64,000 nt of DNA from JAJYSO01 sp964451785 (GTDB lineage: Bacteria; Bacteroidota; Bacteroidia; Flavobacteriales; Flavobacteriaceae), in contig CAYVJG010000013.1 in NCBI GenBank assembly GCA_964451785.1, forward strand, positions 10,794 through 74,793, in the 5' to 3' direction. The translations under genes and the position numbers were made by a program. Shown in pieces: positions 27,857 through 36,578 of the stretch. Under the pieces are notes generated by a model. The model searched no databases and had not been told where the DNA came from. It worked only from the letters and a program-made list of their open reading frames with translations. Numbering within the stretch: the stretch's first letter is position 1; each line of letters begins with the position of its first letter.

Positions 27857-29791
27857 TTAAAGCGCTATTTTATTATTCAATTCATGCTTGTCTTCACAAT
27901 GGTATTCCGGAACCAAAGTTTTAAGTAAATTTAGAGCTCCTTCACAACTAAAGTCATTGATATGACCAGATAATTCGTTACTAAGCACTTCTAATTCTTC
28001 ATGTGTAAACAGACTTGTAGCATTACCAATCATAATTTTTTCATGAAGGGTTTCAGAAGTATTTTCTTTATCAGCCAACAGTTCTTCATATAATTTTTCT
28101 CCTGGACGTAATCCGACGAATTCAATTTTAATGTCCTCATTAGGAACCAATCCTGATAAGCGAATCATTTGTTTAGCTAAATCTACAATTTTAACTGGGC
28201 TCCCCATGTCAAACACAAAAATCTCTCCTCCATTTCCCATACTCCCAGCCTGTAATACTAATTGACAAGCTTCATCAATAGTCATAAAGTAGCGAGTGAT
28301 TTCCGGATGAGTTACAGTAACGGGACCTCCTGCGGCAATTAATTTCTTAAAATAAGGCACAACAGACCCATTAGACCCGAGTACATTTCCAAAGCGCGTA
28401 GTAATAAAGCTTGTCTTAGTCGCTTTTTTATGCACTAAATACTGAATATACAACTCCGCAGAACGTTTGGTTGCTCCCATAATATTAGTCGGATTGACGG
28501 CTTTGTCTGTCGATACAAAAACAAAACGATCAGCTCCGTAATCTATAGCGAGCTCAGCAACATTACGCGTACCTTGAAAATTAGTACTTATTGCTTCAAT
28601 AACATTAGCCTCCATCATAGGCACGTGTTTATAAGCGGCGGCATGAAAGACTACATCTGGACGAAACTCATCAAAAATCATTTGAATGCGTTTTCTATTG
28701 CGCACATTAGCAATAATCTTTTCATAATCGATTTCCGGGAAACGTTTATCTAATTCTAAACCTATCGTATGAAGAGGAGTTTCAGCTTGATCAACAAGAA
28801 GAATTTTTTTAGGTTTAAAAGGAATTAATTGACGTACAATTTCACTTCCTATTGATCCAGCTCCACCGGTAACCATTATTGTTTTACCCTTATAGTTTGC
28901 TGAAATTAAAGATTTATCTAATTTTATAGGATTTCGTTGTAATAAATCTTCAATTTTTATCTCTTTTAAATTTGTGAAATTTTGTGTTTGAAGTTTATCC
29001 TCCTCACCACCCTCTTTTAGTTCAGGTAATTTTAGAATTTTTATTTTCAGATCTAACAGTTTTGATAAAACTTCAGGCTGTTTTTGGCGTAACTTTTTAA
29101 GTCTGTTTTCTCTAACAATAATTACATGCTCACGACTACGACGAGCGTCGAGTTCTTCAAAATCAACAATAGGTAAATTAAACAACTTATTGCGTGTCTT
29201 CTTATCATTTACATTAATAAATCCGCTAATTTTATAGCGATTAGACTTTTGTTCAATTAAACCTGAGGCCATATCTATATCTTTAGGACTAATTCCTAAA
29301 ATTAGAGCAGCAGTAACAGTTGAAGATCTATGCAGTAGATTGTAAATCCCTTTCACAAAAATGCGAAATAAAAACAATAGAGAAAAGGCAATAACCCCAT
29401 AAATCAGGGCTCCTGCGTTAATAATCAATTTAAATCCCTGAGTAGCATACAACAATTCATTAACAATCAATATTGCAATCAGTGCCCAAAACACCACTTT
29501 AAATTGTTTGACCGCATCTTTTATACTAGAATAGCGCACCAAACCGGTGTATGATTTAAACAAGCCTATAAAGACAAGTTGAATTACAATTACTCCCCAT
29601 AGCGTATTGGGAAAACTAAAAAAACTTATAGGCTCTCCCTCTATAGAATCTACCAGTACAAAAGCTATCTTAGCTGAGATTAAGATAATCAATAAATCGA
29701 TTAAAAAAATAACTCCCCTAGGCATATAATTACGCACAAAAGGTTTCAGCAACTCTAATACTCTCTTTTTTACTCTCCTATTTACAGTCAT
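27857..29791 (-). CDS. Membrane nucleotide-sugar 4,6-dehydratase (CapD/PglF/WbpM family)
   Basis: 644 residues. Four N-terminal membrane helices (roughly 20-125), a CoA-binding-like Rossmann domain, then a short-chain dehydrogenase-type catalytic domain with GGAGSIGSEI for NAD(P) (about 316-325), AAYKHVPMME and STDKAVNPTNIMGATKR. The family converts UDP-GlcNAc to the 4-keto-6-deoxy sugar at the membrane, the first step toward bacillosamine-like di-amino sugars. The next gene upstream is the matching PLP aminotransferase and a PglC-like transferase is in the same locus, so the lipid-linked starter sugar is probably an amino-6-deoxy sugar. Full length. Confidence 0.92.
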   Translation of the reverse strand: MTVNRRVKKRVLELLKPFVRNYMPRGVIFLIDLLIILISAKIAFVLVDSIEGEPISFFSFPNTLWGVIVIQLVFIGLFKSYTGLVRYSSIKDAVKQFKVVFWALIAILIVNELLYATQGFKLIINAGALIYGVIAFSLLFLFRIFVKGIYNLLHRSSTVTAALILGISPKDIDMASGLIEQKSNRYKISGFINVNDKKTRNKLFNLPIVDFEELDARRSREHVIIVRENRLKKLRQKQPEVLSKLLDLKIKILKLPELKEGGEEDKLQTQNFTNLKEIKIEDLLQRNPIKLDKSLISANYKGKTIMVTGGAGSIGSEIVRQLIPFKPKKILLVDQAETPLHTIGLELDKRFPEIDYEKIIANVRNRKRIQMIFDEFRPDVVFHAAAYKHVPMMEANVIEAISTNFQGTRNVAELAIDYGADRFVFVSTDKAVNPTNIMGATKRSAELYIQYLVHKKATKTSFITTRFGNVLGSNGSVVPYFKKLIAAGGPVTVTHPEITRYFMTIDEACQLVLQAGSMGNGGEIFVFDMGSPVKIVDLAKQMIRLSGLVPNEDIKIEFVGLRPGEKLYEELLADKENTSETLHEKIMIGNATSLFTHEELEVLSNELSGHINDFSCEGALNLLKTLVPEYHCEDKHELNNKIAL

Positions 29792-29845
29792 TTTTTCATG
29801 TTTAATGGTTATTAGCTAGTGTCATTTATCAATAAATATTAAAAT

Positions 29846-29884
29846 TAACTAAAATTTAATTCATAAAAAATTAAATTTTAGTTA
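29846..29884. promoter_or_regulatory. AT-rich perfect hairpin inside the polysaccharide operon
   Basis: 16-base arms (TAACTAAAATTTAATT and its complement) with a 7-base loop, located between the aminotransferase and the dehydratase genes. It lacks a GC core and a clean U-tract, so it looks more like an RNA-processing or attenuation site than a strong terminator. Confidence 0.55.
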
Positions 29885-29896
29885 AAATTGATATAT

Positions 29897-31042
29897 TTAA
29901 ATAGAGCGTATGGCTGCCTCAATTCTAGTTCTATCTTCATCGAATAAATTAGAGCCTGATGGCAAGCAGATACCTTTATTAAAAAGCTGTTCTGCAACAT
30001 CACTCCCATAGTAAGGCGCTGATTTATAAATAGGCTGCATATGCATAGGCTTCCATAAAGGTCTAGATTCAATATTTTCTTCTAGCAATGCTAAACGCAA
30101 TTCTTCACGTGTAAAACCCGCCTTTTCAGGGTCAACCTGAGCCACCGTCAGCCAGTGATTAGCAAAGTTACTATCATCTGACTTTTCGGTTTGAACGGTA
30201 ACGCCTTCATTGTCTTTAAACAGCTCTACATAAAAGCTATTCATAGCTCTACGTGCTGCAATACGGGCATCTAGCACTTCCACTTGCCCGCGTCCTATAC
30301 CGGCGCAAATATTACTCAAACGATAGTTGTAGCCGATTTGTGAGTGCTGGTAATGCGGCGCCTCATCTCGGGCTTGAGTAGATAAAAAGATAGTTTGTTT
30401 TTTGTCTGCCTCACTATGCGACACTAAAGCGCCGCCACCTGAAGTTGTAATAATTTTATTTCCATTAAAGCTCAAAACGCCAAAATGACCAAAGGTGCCA
30501 CAATGTTGACCTTTATAAGTTGACCCTAAAGCTTCGGCAGCATCTTCTATGATAGGAATCTCATATTTATCAGCTACAGCATGGACTTCATCAACTTTAT
30601 AGGGCATACCATAAAGGTGAACCGCTACAATAGCCTTGGGCTTTTTACCCTTAGCCAATCGATCTTTAATCGCTTCTTCTAAGGCCACTGGACAGATGTT
30701 CCAAGTATCTTGCTCTGAATCTACAAATACAGGTGTAGCTCCTTGATAGACAATGGGATTAGCCGAAGCCGAAAAAGTCAGTGATTGGCAAATCACCTCA
30801 TCTCCATGACTAACGCCTAATTGGATTAAAGCGAGGTGCAAAGCGGCAGTACCAGCAGAAAGTGCTGCTACCTCTACTGCACCTCCTAAAAAATCTTTTA
30901 ATGCCAACTCAAAAGCATTGACATTTGGCCCTAGTGGAGCCACCCAATTTTGGTCAAAAGCTTCTTTGACATAAGCTTGTTCGTTTCCCCCCATGTGAGG
31001 TGATGACAACCAAATTTTGTCTTTTAAAATTGTTTTTTTCAT
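29897..31042 (-). CDS. PLP-dependent nucleotide-sugar aminotransferase (DegT/DnrJ/EryC1/StrS; PglE-like)
   Basis: 381 residues, normal for the family. Transfers an amino group to the keto-sugar made by the CapD-type dehydratase. PLP-binding features are SAGTAALHLAL (62-72), the aspartate in IIEDAAEALG (about 164-173) and the Schiff-base lysine in SFNGNKIITTSGGG (K196). The N-terminal LSSPHMGGNEQAYV is typical of PglE/UDP-4-keto sugar transaminases. First of the three-gene end section of the locus, separated from it by the AlbA_2 gene and ATP-grasp remnants upstream. Confidence 0.92.
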   Translation of the reverse strand: MKKTILKDKIWLSSPHMGGNEQAYVKEAFDQNWVAPLGPNVNAFELALKDFLGGAVEVAALSAGTAALHLALIQLGVSHGDEVICQSLTFSASANPIVYQGATPVFVDSEQDTWNICPVALEEAIKDRLAKGKKPKAIVAVHLYGMPYKVDEVHAVADKYEIPIIEDAAEALGSTYKGQHCGTFGHFGVLSFNGNKIITTSGGGALVSHSEADKKQTIFLSTQARDEAPHYQHSQIGYNYRLSNICAGIGRGQVEVLDARIAARRAMNSFYVELFKDNEGVTVQTEKSDDSNFANHWLTVAQVDPEKAGFTREELRLALLEENIESRPLWKPMHMQPIYKSAPYYGSDVAEQLFNKGICLPSGSNLFDEDRTRIEAAIRSI

Positions 31043-31437
31043 ACTATTGATAGTTATAAGCTCATTTTATTAAGGATTGTGTAAGTATATACAGACCATT
31101 AATAAAATGTTACCTAATTAATCTCTTTTTTTGAAATATAAAATTATTTTTTACAACACCTCTCATACACCTATTTCAAATTTCATTCACTTTCATCATC
31201 CGATCGCATTTTGCAAAAGCTAAACCGGATTTGTGTTGATTGAACCGAGCAATATTCTTATTACCCTTCAACCATTCTAAATAAACAGTTGCTGTATCTA
31301 TTTCGACAGGCTCAATACAAGCATTCCCGCTTCGTGAGAGAAAGGGTTACCACCACCAAAACGCGGATTGAGTTCTAAGACATAAAACTCGCCATTGTGT
31401 TCAAAGGCGTCAGCAGGTAAATAGGACGTTCATAGTT
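31043..31437 (-). pseudogene. ATP-grasp remnant 1 (C-terminal fragment) and flanking noncoding DNA
   Basis: On the minus strand about 31430-31186 decodes as the C-terminal end of an ATP-grasp ligase (VLELNPRFGGG, PFSHEAGM, then, after a break, ATVYLEWLKGNKNIARF and FAKCDRMMKVN). A short insertion containing TTGAGCCTGTCGAAA breaks the frame after SHEAGM. It matches the second remnant at 33114-33430 closely, so the two are parts of a duplicated ATP-grasp gene. The rest (31043-31185) is AT-rich and shows nothing. Confidence 0.8.
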
Positions 31438-32925
31438 CTAATTACTTCTATCATTTTGTAGGTCTTGCTTTCGTTTAATTCCATTAGCTGTTAAACGATA
31501 GCGTTGCAGTCTGCTGTTAGGCTTGTCGGGAATGGTCATTCCTATCAACCCTTCTTCTAATGCCGGTTTTAGATATTTTTTTCTAAAATTCTCTCTGTCT
31601 TTTAACGCCATTATTTTCTGCAACTCATCTCTCATAAAGCTTTTTCCTGCTTTCATTTGTATAATCAAGGCTTCAACTTGCGGGGTAACTTGCGGGGTGA
31701 CTTGCGGGGTAACTTGCGGGGTAACTTGCAAATGATAGTCTTTAGAGCGCTTTATCTGTACTTCAAAAACAGTCATTAAATCAAAATTGAACACGGCTTT
31801 CCCGTTTCCATTTTCTACTAATTCTTCATTAACTCTTGACACCCCCCGACTAAAACGGTTTACATACCCCAATACTTTCATTGTTTCGGCAATTATAGGG
31901 TTGCGATAATCGTTTACGTTAGGAAAATTCTCAGGACGCGCATTGCCATACAATCCTCCTGCATTCATTATTTCGATATGGTCGTCAAATTGATACAAAC
32001 GGATCGGCATATTTGACTGATAATCTCTGTGCATCACCGCATTCATCAGTAATTCTCGTAAGGCCCAATAGGGGTAATTAAAGACTCTTTTTTCCCGAAG
32101 CACCGATACCGGCACAGGTTTTCTTTCTACTAATGAAGTATCTATAAAACCATCTAATTTGCTGAGCATCGTCATCAAATTTCCTGAAAATTTCAACTCT
32201 CGCAAAATATCTCCCGATCTTCTCGTTCCGCTAAATCGCACATATTGCACATAAGCCCCCGGCAGAAAATATTCTGGATTTTTACCCAATAACAACACGC
32301 CTGCAACTGTCGGAATATTTGCGGTAGTGTTGAAAAGGCGGAGTGATGCCATTTTTTCGCTTATACTTCTTGTATCCCGATTCAAGGTTTCTTCATCGAT
32401 GGCTTTGGGCAAATAACGATGTTTAAAAAGTGCTGCATCTAAATCTGTTAATGCGACATTAGCCAATGGGCAACTGTCAAAAGAGGTGCTTCCTGCTTGT
32501 CTTTTTTCTATCAATATACGTTCTTCGGCCTCGTTGGCTACTGCTTTTCTTGGACCAATACGAATCCAAACTTTACCTTTGTAACGTACCGGAGGAAAAA
32601 ACGAGGGTTTAACCTCTACAACTGCCACATCGCCTTCGGGATAGGTAAACTTTTCTATATGCATAATTGGCGGAGGCAATATATTTCCTTCAGAACGCAA
32701 AGCCCCTAAGTTTTTTAGTAACTCATCCGTAACTTTTAAGCCTGAAAGTGTACCCTCATCTTTTACACCAATCAATAAATAACCAGGTTGTTTGTAGTTG
32801 GGCAAATCATTGGCAAAGGCACACACCGCTTTCGAAAATTTATCTGTATTGTTTATCGAAACGGTACGCTCAATACGGTCGCTTTCTCCCGAAATGATGA
32901 GTTGTGTGATTTGCTGCGCTGTCAT
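31438..32925 (-). CDS. AlbA_2/Schlafen-type ATP-binding regulator with QVTP repeats
   Basis: 495 residues. An N-terminal AlbA_2 (Schlafen-like) domain with KAVCAFANDLPNYKQPGYLLIGV (given as two pieces: KAVCAFANDLPN and GYLLIGVKDEG), a GHKL-type ATPase part (ALRELLMNAVMHRDY, IEIMNAGGLYG), then a low-complexity stretch in which Q-V-T-P repeats four times, encoded by a 12-bp tandem repeat (31675-31730), and a winged-helix tail. Family members are annotated as transcriptional regulators or RNA-binding proteins, and the function is not established. It sits between two remnants of the same ATP-grasp gene inside the polysaccharide locus, so it looks like a later insertion. No clear promoter found. 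Confidence 0.82.
   Translation of the reverse strand: MTAQQITQLIISGESDRIERTVSINNTDKFSKAVCAFANDLPNYKQPGYLLIGVKDEGTLSGLKVTDELLKNLGALRSEGNILPPPIMHIEKFTYPEGDVAVVEVKPSFFPPVRYKGKVWIRIGPRKAVANEAEERILIEKRQAGSTSFDSCPLANVALTDLDAALFKHRYLPKAIDEETLNRDTRSISEKMASLRLFNTTANIPTVAGVLLLGKNPEYFLPGAYVQYVRFSGTRRSGDILRELKFSGNLMTMLSKLDGFIDTSLVERKPVPVSVLREKRVFNYPYWALRELLMNAVMHRDYQSNMPIRLYQFDDHIEIMNAGGLYGNARPENFPNVNDYRNPIIAETMKVLGYVNRFSRGVSRVNEELVENGNGKAVFNFDLMTVFEVQIKRSKDYHLQVTPQVTPQVTPQVTPQVEALIIQMKAGKSFMRDELQKIMALKDRENFRKKYLKPALEEGLIGMTIPDKPNSRLQRYRLTANGIKRKQDLQNDRSN
31675..31730 (-). repeat. 12-bp tandem repeat coding Q-V-T-P units
   Basis: Four full copies of a 12-base unit (plus strand ACTTGCGGGGTA, one with GTG instead of GTA) and a partial fifth. 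Because the unit is a multiple of three, copy-number change would lengthen or shorten the linker without a frameshift. Confidence 0.9.
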
Positions 32926-33113
32926 AAGATATTAATTCAGGTAAAAAATTAATTTTTTTAAATCTCAGAAAACCCTTGTTTTGAGTTGTTTTGCCCTTTT
33001 TTTAAGTTTTAGCCCTATAAATATATGATTTGTTTACCTGTATATCAAGCAGATTCTTCACTTCGCTATCGCTTCGTTCAGAATGACGTTGTGGTTGTAC
33101 CGTCATTCCAACT
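32926..33113. other. Noncoding stretch upstream of the AlbA_2 gene
   Basis: AT-rich. A short motif TCACTTCGCTATCGCTTCGTTCAGAATGACG-like sequence (about 33057-33085, given here only by its pieces CGCTATCGCTTCG and CAGAATGACG) resembles common dispersed intergenic repeats. No other feature seen. Confidence 0.45.
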
Positions 33114-33432
33114 CTTTAATTCACTTTCATCATCCGATCACATTTTGCAAAAGCTAAACCGGATTTATATTGGCTGAATTGGGCAATATCTTTATGGCCT
33201 TTCAGCCATTCAATATAAACCGCAGCCGTATTCATACCGGCTTCGTGAGAAAATGGATAACCGCCACCGAATCGTGGGTTGAATTCTAATACATAAACTT
33301 CACCAGCCTCGGTGACAAAACAATCGCCATCTAAATTTCCGATATGACCTAATTGTTCGCCAATCGTTTAGCCTAACTGGATGAGTTTAGGATTGATGAC
33401 AGATTTAACTTTGTCTGTTTCACCGGAACGCA
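33114..33432 (-). pseudogene. ATP-grasp remnant 2 (C-terminal fragment, internal stop)
   Basis: On the minus strand it decodes as KLAMRSGETDKV..., an in-frame TAA, then TIGEQLGHIGNLDGDCF, VLEFNPRFGGGYPFSHEAG and FAKCDRMMKVN with a proper stop. The stop replaces what is probably a lysine codon. The N-terminal two thirds of the gene are missing: the sequence runs directly into the 3' end of the HAD gene, whose last residues SEKN merge with the remnant. It shares most of its length with remnant 1, on the other side of the AlbA_2 gene. Confidence 0.82.
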
Positions 33433-33435
33433 TCG

Positions 33436-34086
33436 CTAATTTTTCTCGGAAGAAATTAATCCTTTAACCTCTTCTATTTTATTTATGGCATATTCTGGCA
33501 AATACTCTTTGGACAACTCAAAGTCTTGTGAGTGAATATTTTCTCCGTCGTCCAAAACACAAATCGTAGTCCAGCCTAATTTATTTGGAGTAATAAAATC
33601 TTTTCTGGTATTGTCAGCGATGTAATATTTACCACCTTCAAACTCATCAAAGACCATAAAATTTTTTTCTGAAGGTTTTTCTGAACCAAATTCTTCAGAA
33701 ATAATGATTTTATCAAAGTAGTTTTCTACACCAACTGCTTTGATTTTATTTCGTTGGGTAATAGACCTTCCGTCTGTTATTAGTCCGATGGTATAGTTTC
33801 TTTTTATACAACTATCAAGTATATTCTCAGCACCTGGCACTAAGCTTATTTTCGGAAAATGATTTCGATAAATAGGCAATAGCTCCTTAATAGTAGTTTT
33901 ATAATTCGTTTCTAAATAAGCAAAAACGTTTTCTTCTTTTTCAAAAAGGTCCAACATTTTTGTATATAACGATTCATCATTTTTATCTACCAAACCAGCA
34001 ATTTCACGATAGGCAGATTTTAAATAATCTTTCTCCTTAATCAGGGTATCATCCAAATCAAAAACAATTACTTTTTTATCCTTCAT
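33436..34086 (-). CDS. HAD-superfamily hydrolase
   Basis: 216 residues. HAD motif I FDLDDTLIKEKD (nucleophile D10, acid D12), motif II LITDGRS, motif III region GSEKPSEKNF with the conserved lysine, and motif IV YIADNTRKDF. Probably a phosphatase for a sugar or acyl phosphate. Its start overlaps the end of the ATP-grasp gene by 11 bases, so the two are translationally coupled and likely work on the same substituent of the starter sugar. The C-terminus ends exactly where the ATP-grasp remnant begins, so the last few residues may have been replaced by recombination. Confidence 0.85.
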   Translation of the reverse strand: MKDKKVIVFDLDDTLIKEKDYLKSAYREIAGLVDKNDESLYTKMLDLFEKEENVFAYLETNYKTTIKELLPIYRNHFPKISLVPGAENILDSCIKRNYTIGLITDGRSITQRNKIKAVGVENYFDKIIISEEFGSEKPSEKNFMVFDEFEGGKYYIADNTRKDFITPNKLGWTTICVLDDGENIHSQDFELSKEYLPEYAINKIEEVKGLISSEKN

Positions 34087-35044
34087 AGCCGTGAACTAAA
34101 ACCTCATCATCATAACGAAGCATGAGCAATTTATCCTCCCAGTCATCGGTATATTCAATTTTCTCATTTTGAAAATATTCCTCGATCAACCATTTCGGGA
34201 AATTAGCACCTGCCAAATAACTCAACGGATATCCTCCGCCAAAACGGGAATTAATTTCTATTCCCACAATACGCCGATTGGTATTTCCTAAAAAGAATTG
34301 CATGGTCAAACAACCTCTTGCGCCTTCAATAGAACCCAGTTTTTCTTCGACAAAATTTACAATTTCATTTTTTTCAGCTAAGCCTTTGTTTACTTCTCCT
34401 GCACGAACAAAAATACGTTTTCGAGGTACTACACATTTCAACTTGCCCTTTTTATCATAGTAGGTATCCACCGTATATTCATCGTATTCCTCCGGATTCA
34501 TGTACTCCATGAACATCAACTTCTTATTTTGAAAATGATAGTCCGTTAAGTCTTCCGCCGATTCTATGAGAAAAGTATCTTTACTCAAACTTCCGTCATA
34601 GGGCTTAATAAACAATGGGAAAGTGGGATTCTCCTTGCTTATTTTTTTGGGGATTTCAATTCCATTATCCAGAAAAAACTGATTAATAATGCGTTTATCG
34701 CGGCAAGCACGAATGAAATCCAAGTCAGAAACAACCGCATGAATACCACGATCTTCAAATTTTGACTTGTTCTCCGCAAGCATCAAGAGTTCAGTGTCTA
34801 TCGTAGGGATAATCATCTTAATTCCCCAAGCTTCACAGATTTTCAATACTTCAGCAATGTAACGATCATCTGTAACCCGGGGAACTGATTTATATCCATC
34901 CGACACCTGGCAAGCTGGGGCAAGCATAGGGTTTAAATCAACGGTATAAACTTTCCCCTTTTCATTGTGTTTCCGTAATTCTTTTTGAAAAGCCCGAACC
35001 AACGAAACGCGTTGTCCTGCTGAAGTAATCAATATATTATCCAT
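34076..35044 (-). CDS. ATP-grasp carboxylate-amine ligase
   Basis: 322 residues. N-terminal Rossmann-like part (ILITSAGQRVSLVRAF), then the ATP-grasp fold with FPLFIKPYDGSLSKDTF, VPRKRIFVRAGE and metal-binding IVGIEINSRFGGGYPLSY. Such ligases join a carboxylate to an amine at the expense of ATP. With the PglC/PglE/PglF-like enzymes of the locus it may attach an amino acid or other acyl group to the amino sugar. Its ATG overlaps the stop of the sugar transferase gene by one base, and it overlaps the HAD gene by 11. It is related to, but distinct from, the two ATP-grasp remnants downstream. Confidence 0.87.
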   Translation of the reverse strand: MDNILITSAGQRVSLVRAFQKELRKHNEKGKVYTVDLNPMLAPACQVSDGYKSVPRVTDDRYIAEVLKICEAWGIKMIIPTIDTELLMLAENKSKFEDRGIHAVVSDLDFIRACRDKRIINQFFLDNGIEIPKKISKENPTFPLFIKPYDGSLSKDTFLIESAEDLTDYHFQNKKLMFMEYMNPEEYDEYTVDTYYDKKGKLKCVVPRKRIFVRAGEVNKGLAEKNEIVNFVEEKLGSIEGARGCLTMQFFLGNTNRRIVGIEINSRFGGGYPLSYLAGANFPKWLIEEYFQNEKIEYTDDWEDKLLMLRYDDEVLVHGYEG

Positions 35045-35649
35045 TATTTATTTCCTTTAAAATATTCCATAGTGACTTGTCCTTCTTGGGAGATTCCTTC
35101 ACGGACAAGTACTTTCTTTAGTGTCAAAAATAAGATTTTCACATCCAAGGTAAAAGAACAATGATCCACATACCACACATCATAGTCAAATTTCTGTGTC
35201 CAAGAAATAGCATTTCTACCGTTCACCTGTGCCCATCCGGTGATTCCTGGTCGGACTTCGTGTCGTCTTTTTTGTTGTTCATCGTATAACGGAAGGTATT
35301 GTACCAGTAACGGTCGTGGGCCAATTAGGCTCATATTGCCTTTCAATACATTCAGCAGTTGTGGGATTTCATCTAAAGAAGTTTTCCGAACAAAACTGCC
35401 GACTTTGGTCAGCCGATCGGCATCAGGCAACAAGTTTCCTTGTGCATCTTTTTTATCGTTCATCGATTTAAACTTGATAATTTTAAAGATTTTTTCACCT
35501 TTCCCCGGTCGTTTTTGAAAGAAAAAAGGTTTGCCGGCATTGGCAATCGTCAAGGCAATCATTACAATTAAGAAAATCGGACTCAAAAGCAGCAATCCAA
35601 ATAGGGCTGCTATAAAATCAATAAGACGTTTGAAAAAGTGTTTGTACAT
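35044..35649 (-). CDS. Initiating sugar-phosphate transferase (PglC/WcaJ-type)
   Basis: Transfers a sugar phosphate from a UDP-sugar to undecaprenyl phosphate, the committed first step of repeat-unit assembly at the inner membrane. I start it at the ATG at 35649 (MYKHFFKRLIDF, about 201 residues), which gives the usual PglC-like N-terminus. An upstream ATG at 35700 would add 17 residues with no family match. One membrane re-entrant helix (about 12-34), then KRPGKGEKIFKIIKFKSM, the catalytic-type TSLDEIPQLLNVLKG and IGPRPLL, and RPGITGWAQVNGRN. It is short like PglC, lacking the extra helices of WbaP. Overlaps the ATP-grasp gene by one base. Confidence 0.93.
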   Translation of the reverse strand: MYKHFFKRLIDFIAALFGLLLLSPIFLIVMIALTIANAGKPFFFQKRPGKGEKIFKIIKFKSMNDKKDAQGNLLPDADRLTKVGSFVRKTSLDEIPQLLNVLKGNMSLIGPRPLLVQYLPLYDEQQKRRHEVRPGITGWAQVNGRNAISWTQKFDYDVWYVDHCSFTLDVKILFLTLKKVLVREGISQEGQVTMEYFKGNK

Positions 35650-35732
35650 GCTTTGTGAGGGTTGGGGGCTGGGGATTAGAATGCATTTAAACTCTAACAC
35701 CTAGTTATAACACCTTGATTATTTATCCTTAT

Positions 35733-36539
35733 CTAATCGTTTACTTCAAGTGGAAATAGCCTCTCTTTAGGTATTTTTTGCACGAATTTTTCATAGGCCA
35801 CATCTTCAGCATGATATTTGGTTTCCACCTTATCGAATTTCAGCTTTGATCTTCGTTTCCAAGATCGGTCAAAATTAGGTGAAATATCAAATTGTTCTTC
35901 TAAATATTCTGCTAAGTCATTAAGGTGCTCTATTTTGACAAAATTAATATCTCGATTAGCAAAAGCTTTCTCCAACAACTCAAAATAAACCTTATATAAA
36001 TCGTTGACCAGTTTTTCTAACTCTTCTTTATTATCTGTTTTGAATATTTCTACCATGGAGTACCCTAACAGTTTATGCCAATAAAATTGATCTATAAAAT
36101 TATATCCTAAATCGCTGATTAGCATAAAATGGCTCAATACAGAATATACCCATTTTGACGGTGGTCGTAACACATAAAAGTACCGGATTCCATTCTTTTC
36201 ATCTGCTTGAGGCAGTTTATCTAAAAAAAGGCTAAGAAATCCCGAGCATTCCATCTTTAGGTTTAAATAGGAAGCTCTTTTTTTAAAGTTGAGCTCAAAA
36301 TTCTCATCCAGAAACCGCAAGGAATACACTTGACAGGGTTCGTGTTGGGAAACACTATCCTCCCACAAACTATCAATATAAGTGGTCCCCGTTTTGTAAG
36401 GACTCAGTATATAGACAGTTGGGGTTAACTCAGGTTTGCTCCTATTGATACGCTTTTTATCTCTTAAAGCCAGTAGATTTTTCAAAGGCTTGTGTAAAGG
36501 AGAATGGGTGATTTTGGATTTTAGATATTTGGTATTCAT
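35733..36539 (-). CDS. Sulfotransferase-like protein (polysaccharide cluster, no. 3)
   Basis: 268 residues. A P-loop-like PAPS-binding segment VYILSPYKTGTTYIDSLW (about 42-59) and a 3'-phosphate-binding-like RPPSKWVYSVLSHF (about 123-136) mark it as a divergent member of the sulfotransferase superfamily. The rest is not closely conserved. It lies between the family 4 glycosyltransferase and the initiating transferase. With the PAPS module of the same locus, transfer of sulfate to a sugar hydroxyl is the simplest role. A nonsulfating nucleotide-binding protein is possible. Confidence 0.72.
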   Translation of the reverse strand: MNTKYLKSKITHSPLHKPLKNLLALRDKKRINRSKPELTPTVYILSPYKTGTTYIDSLWEDSVSQHEPCQVYSLRFLDENFELNFKKRASYLNLKMECSGFLSLFLDKLPQADEKNGIRYFYVLRPPSKWVYSVLSHFMLISDLGYNFIDQFYWHKLLGYSMVEIFKTDNKEELEKLVNDLYKVYFELLEKAFANRDINFVKIEHLNDLAEYLEEQFDISPNFDRSWKRRSKLKFDKVETKYHAEDVAYEKFVQKIPKERLFPLEVND

Positions 36540-36578
36540 TTTTTATAAGGGTAACTTTAAAGCTAAATGCGTTTAATT

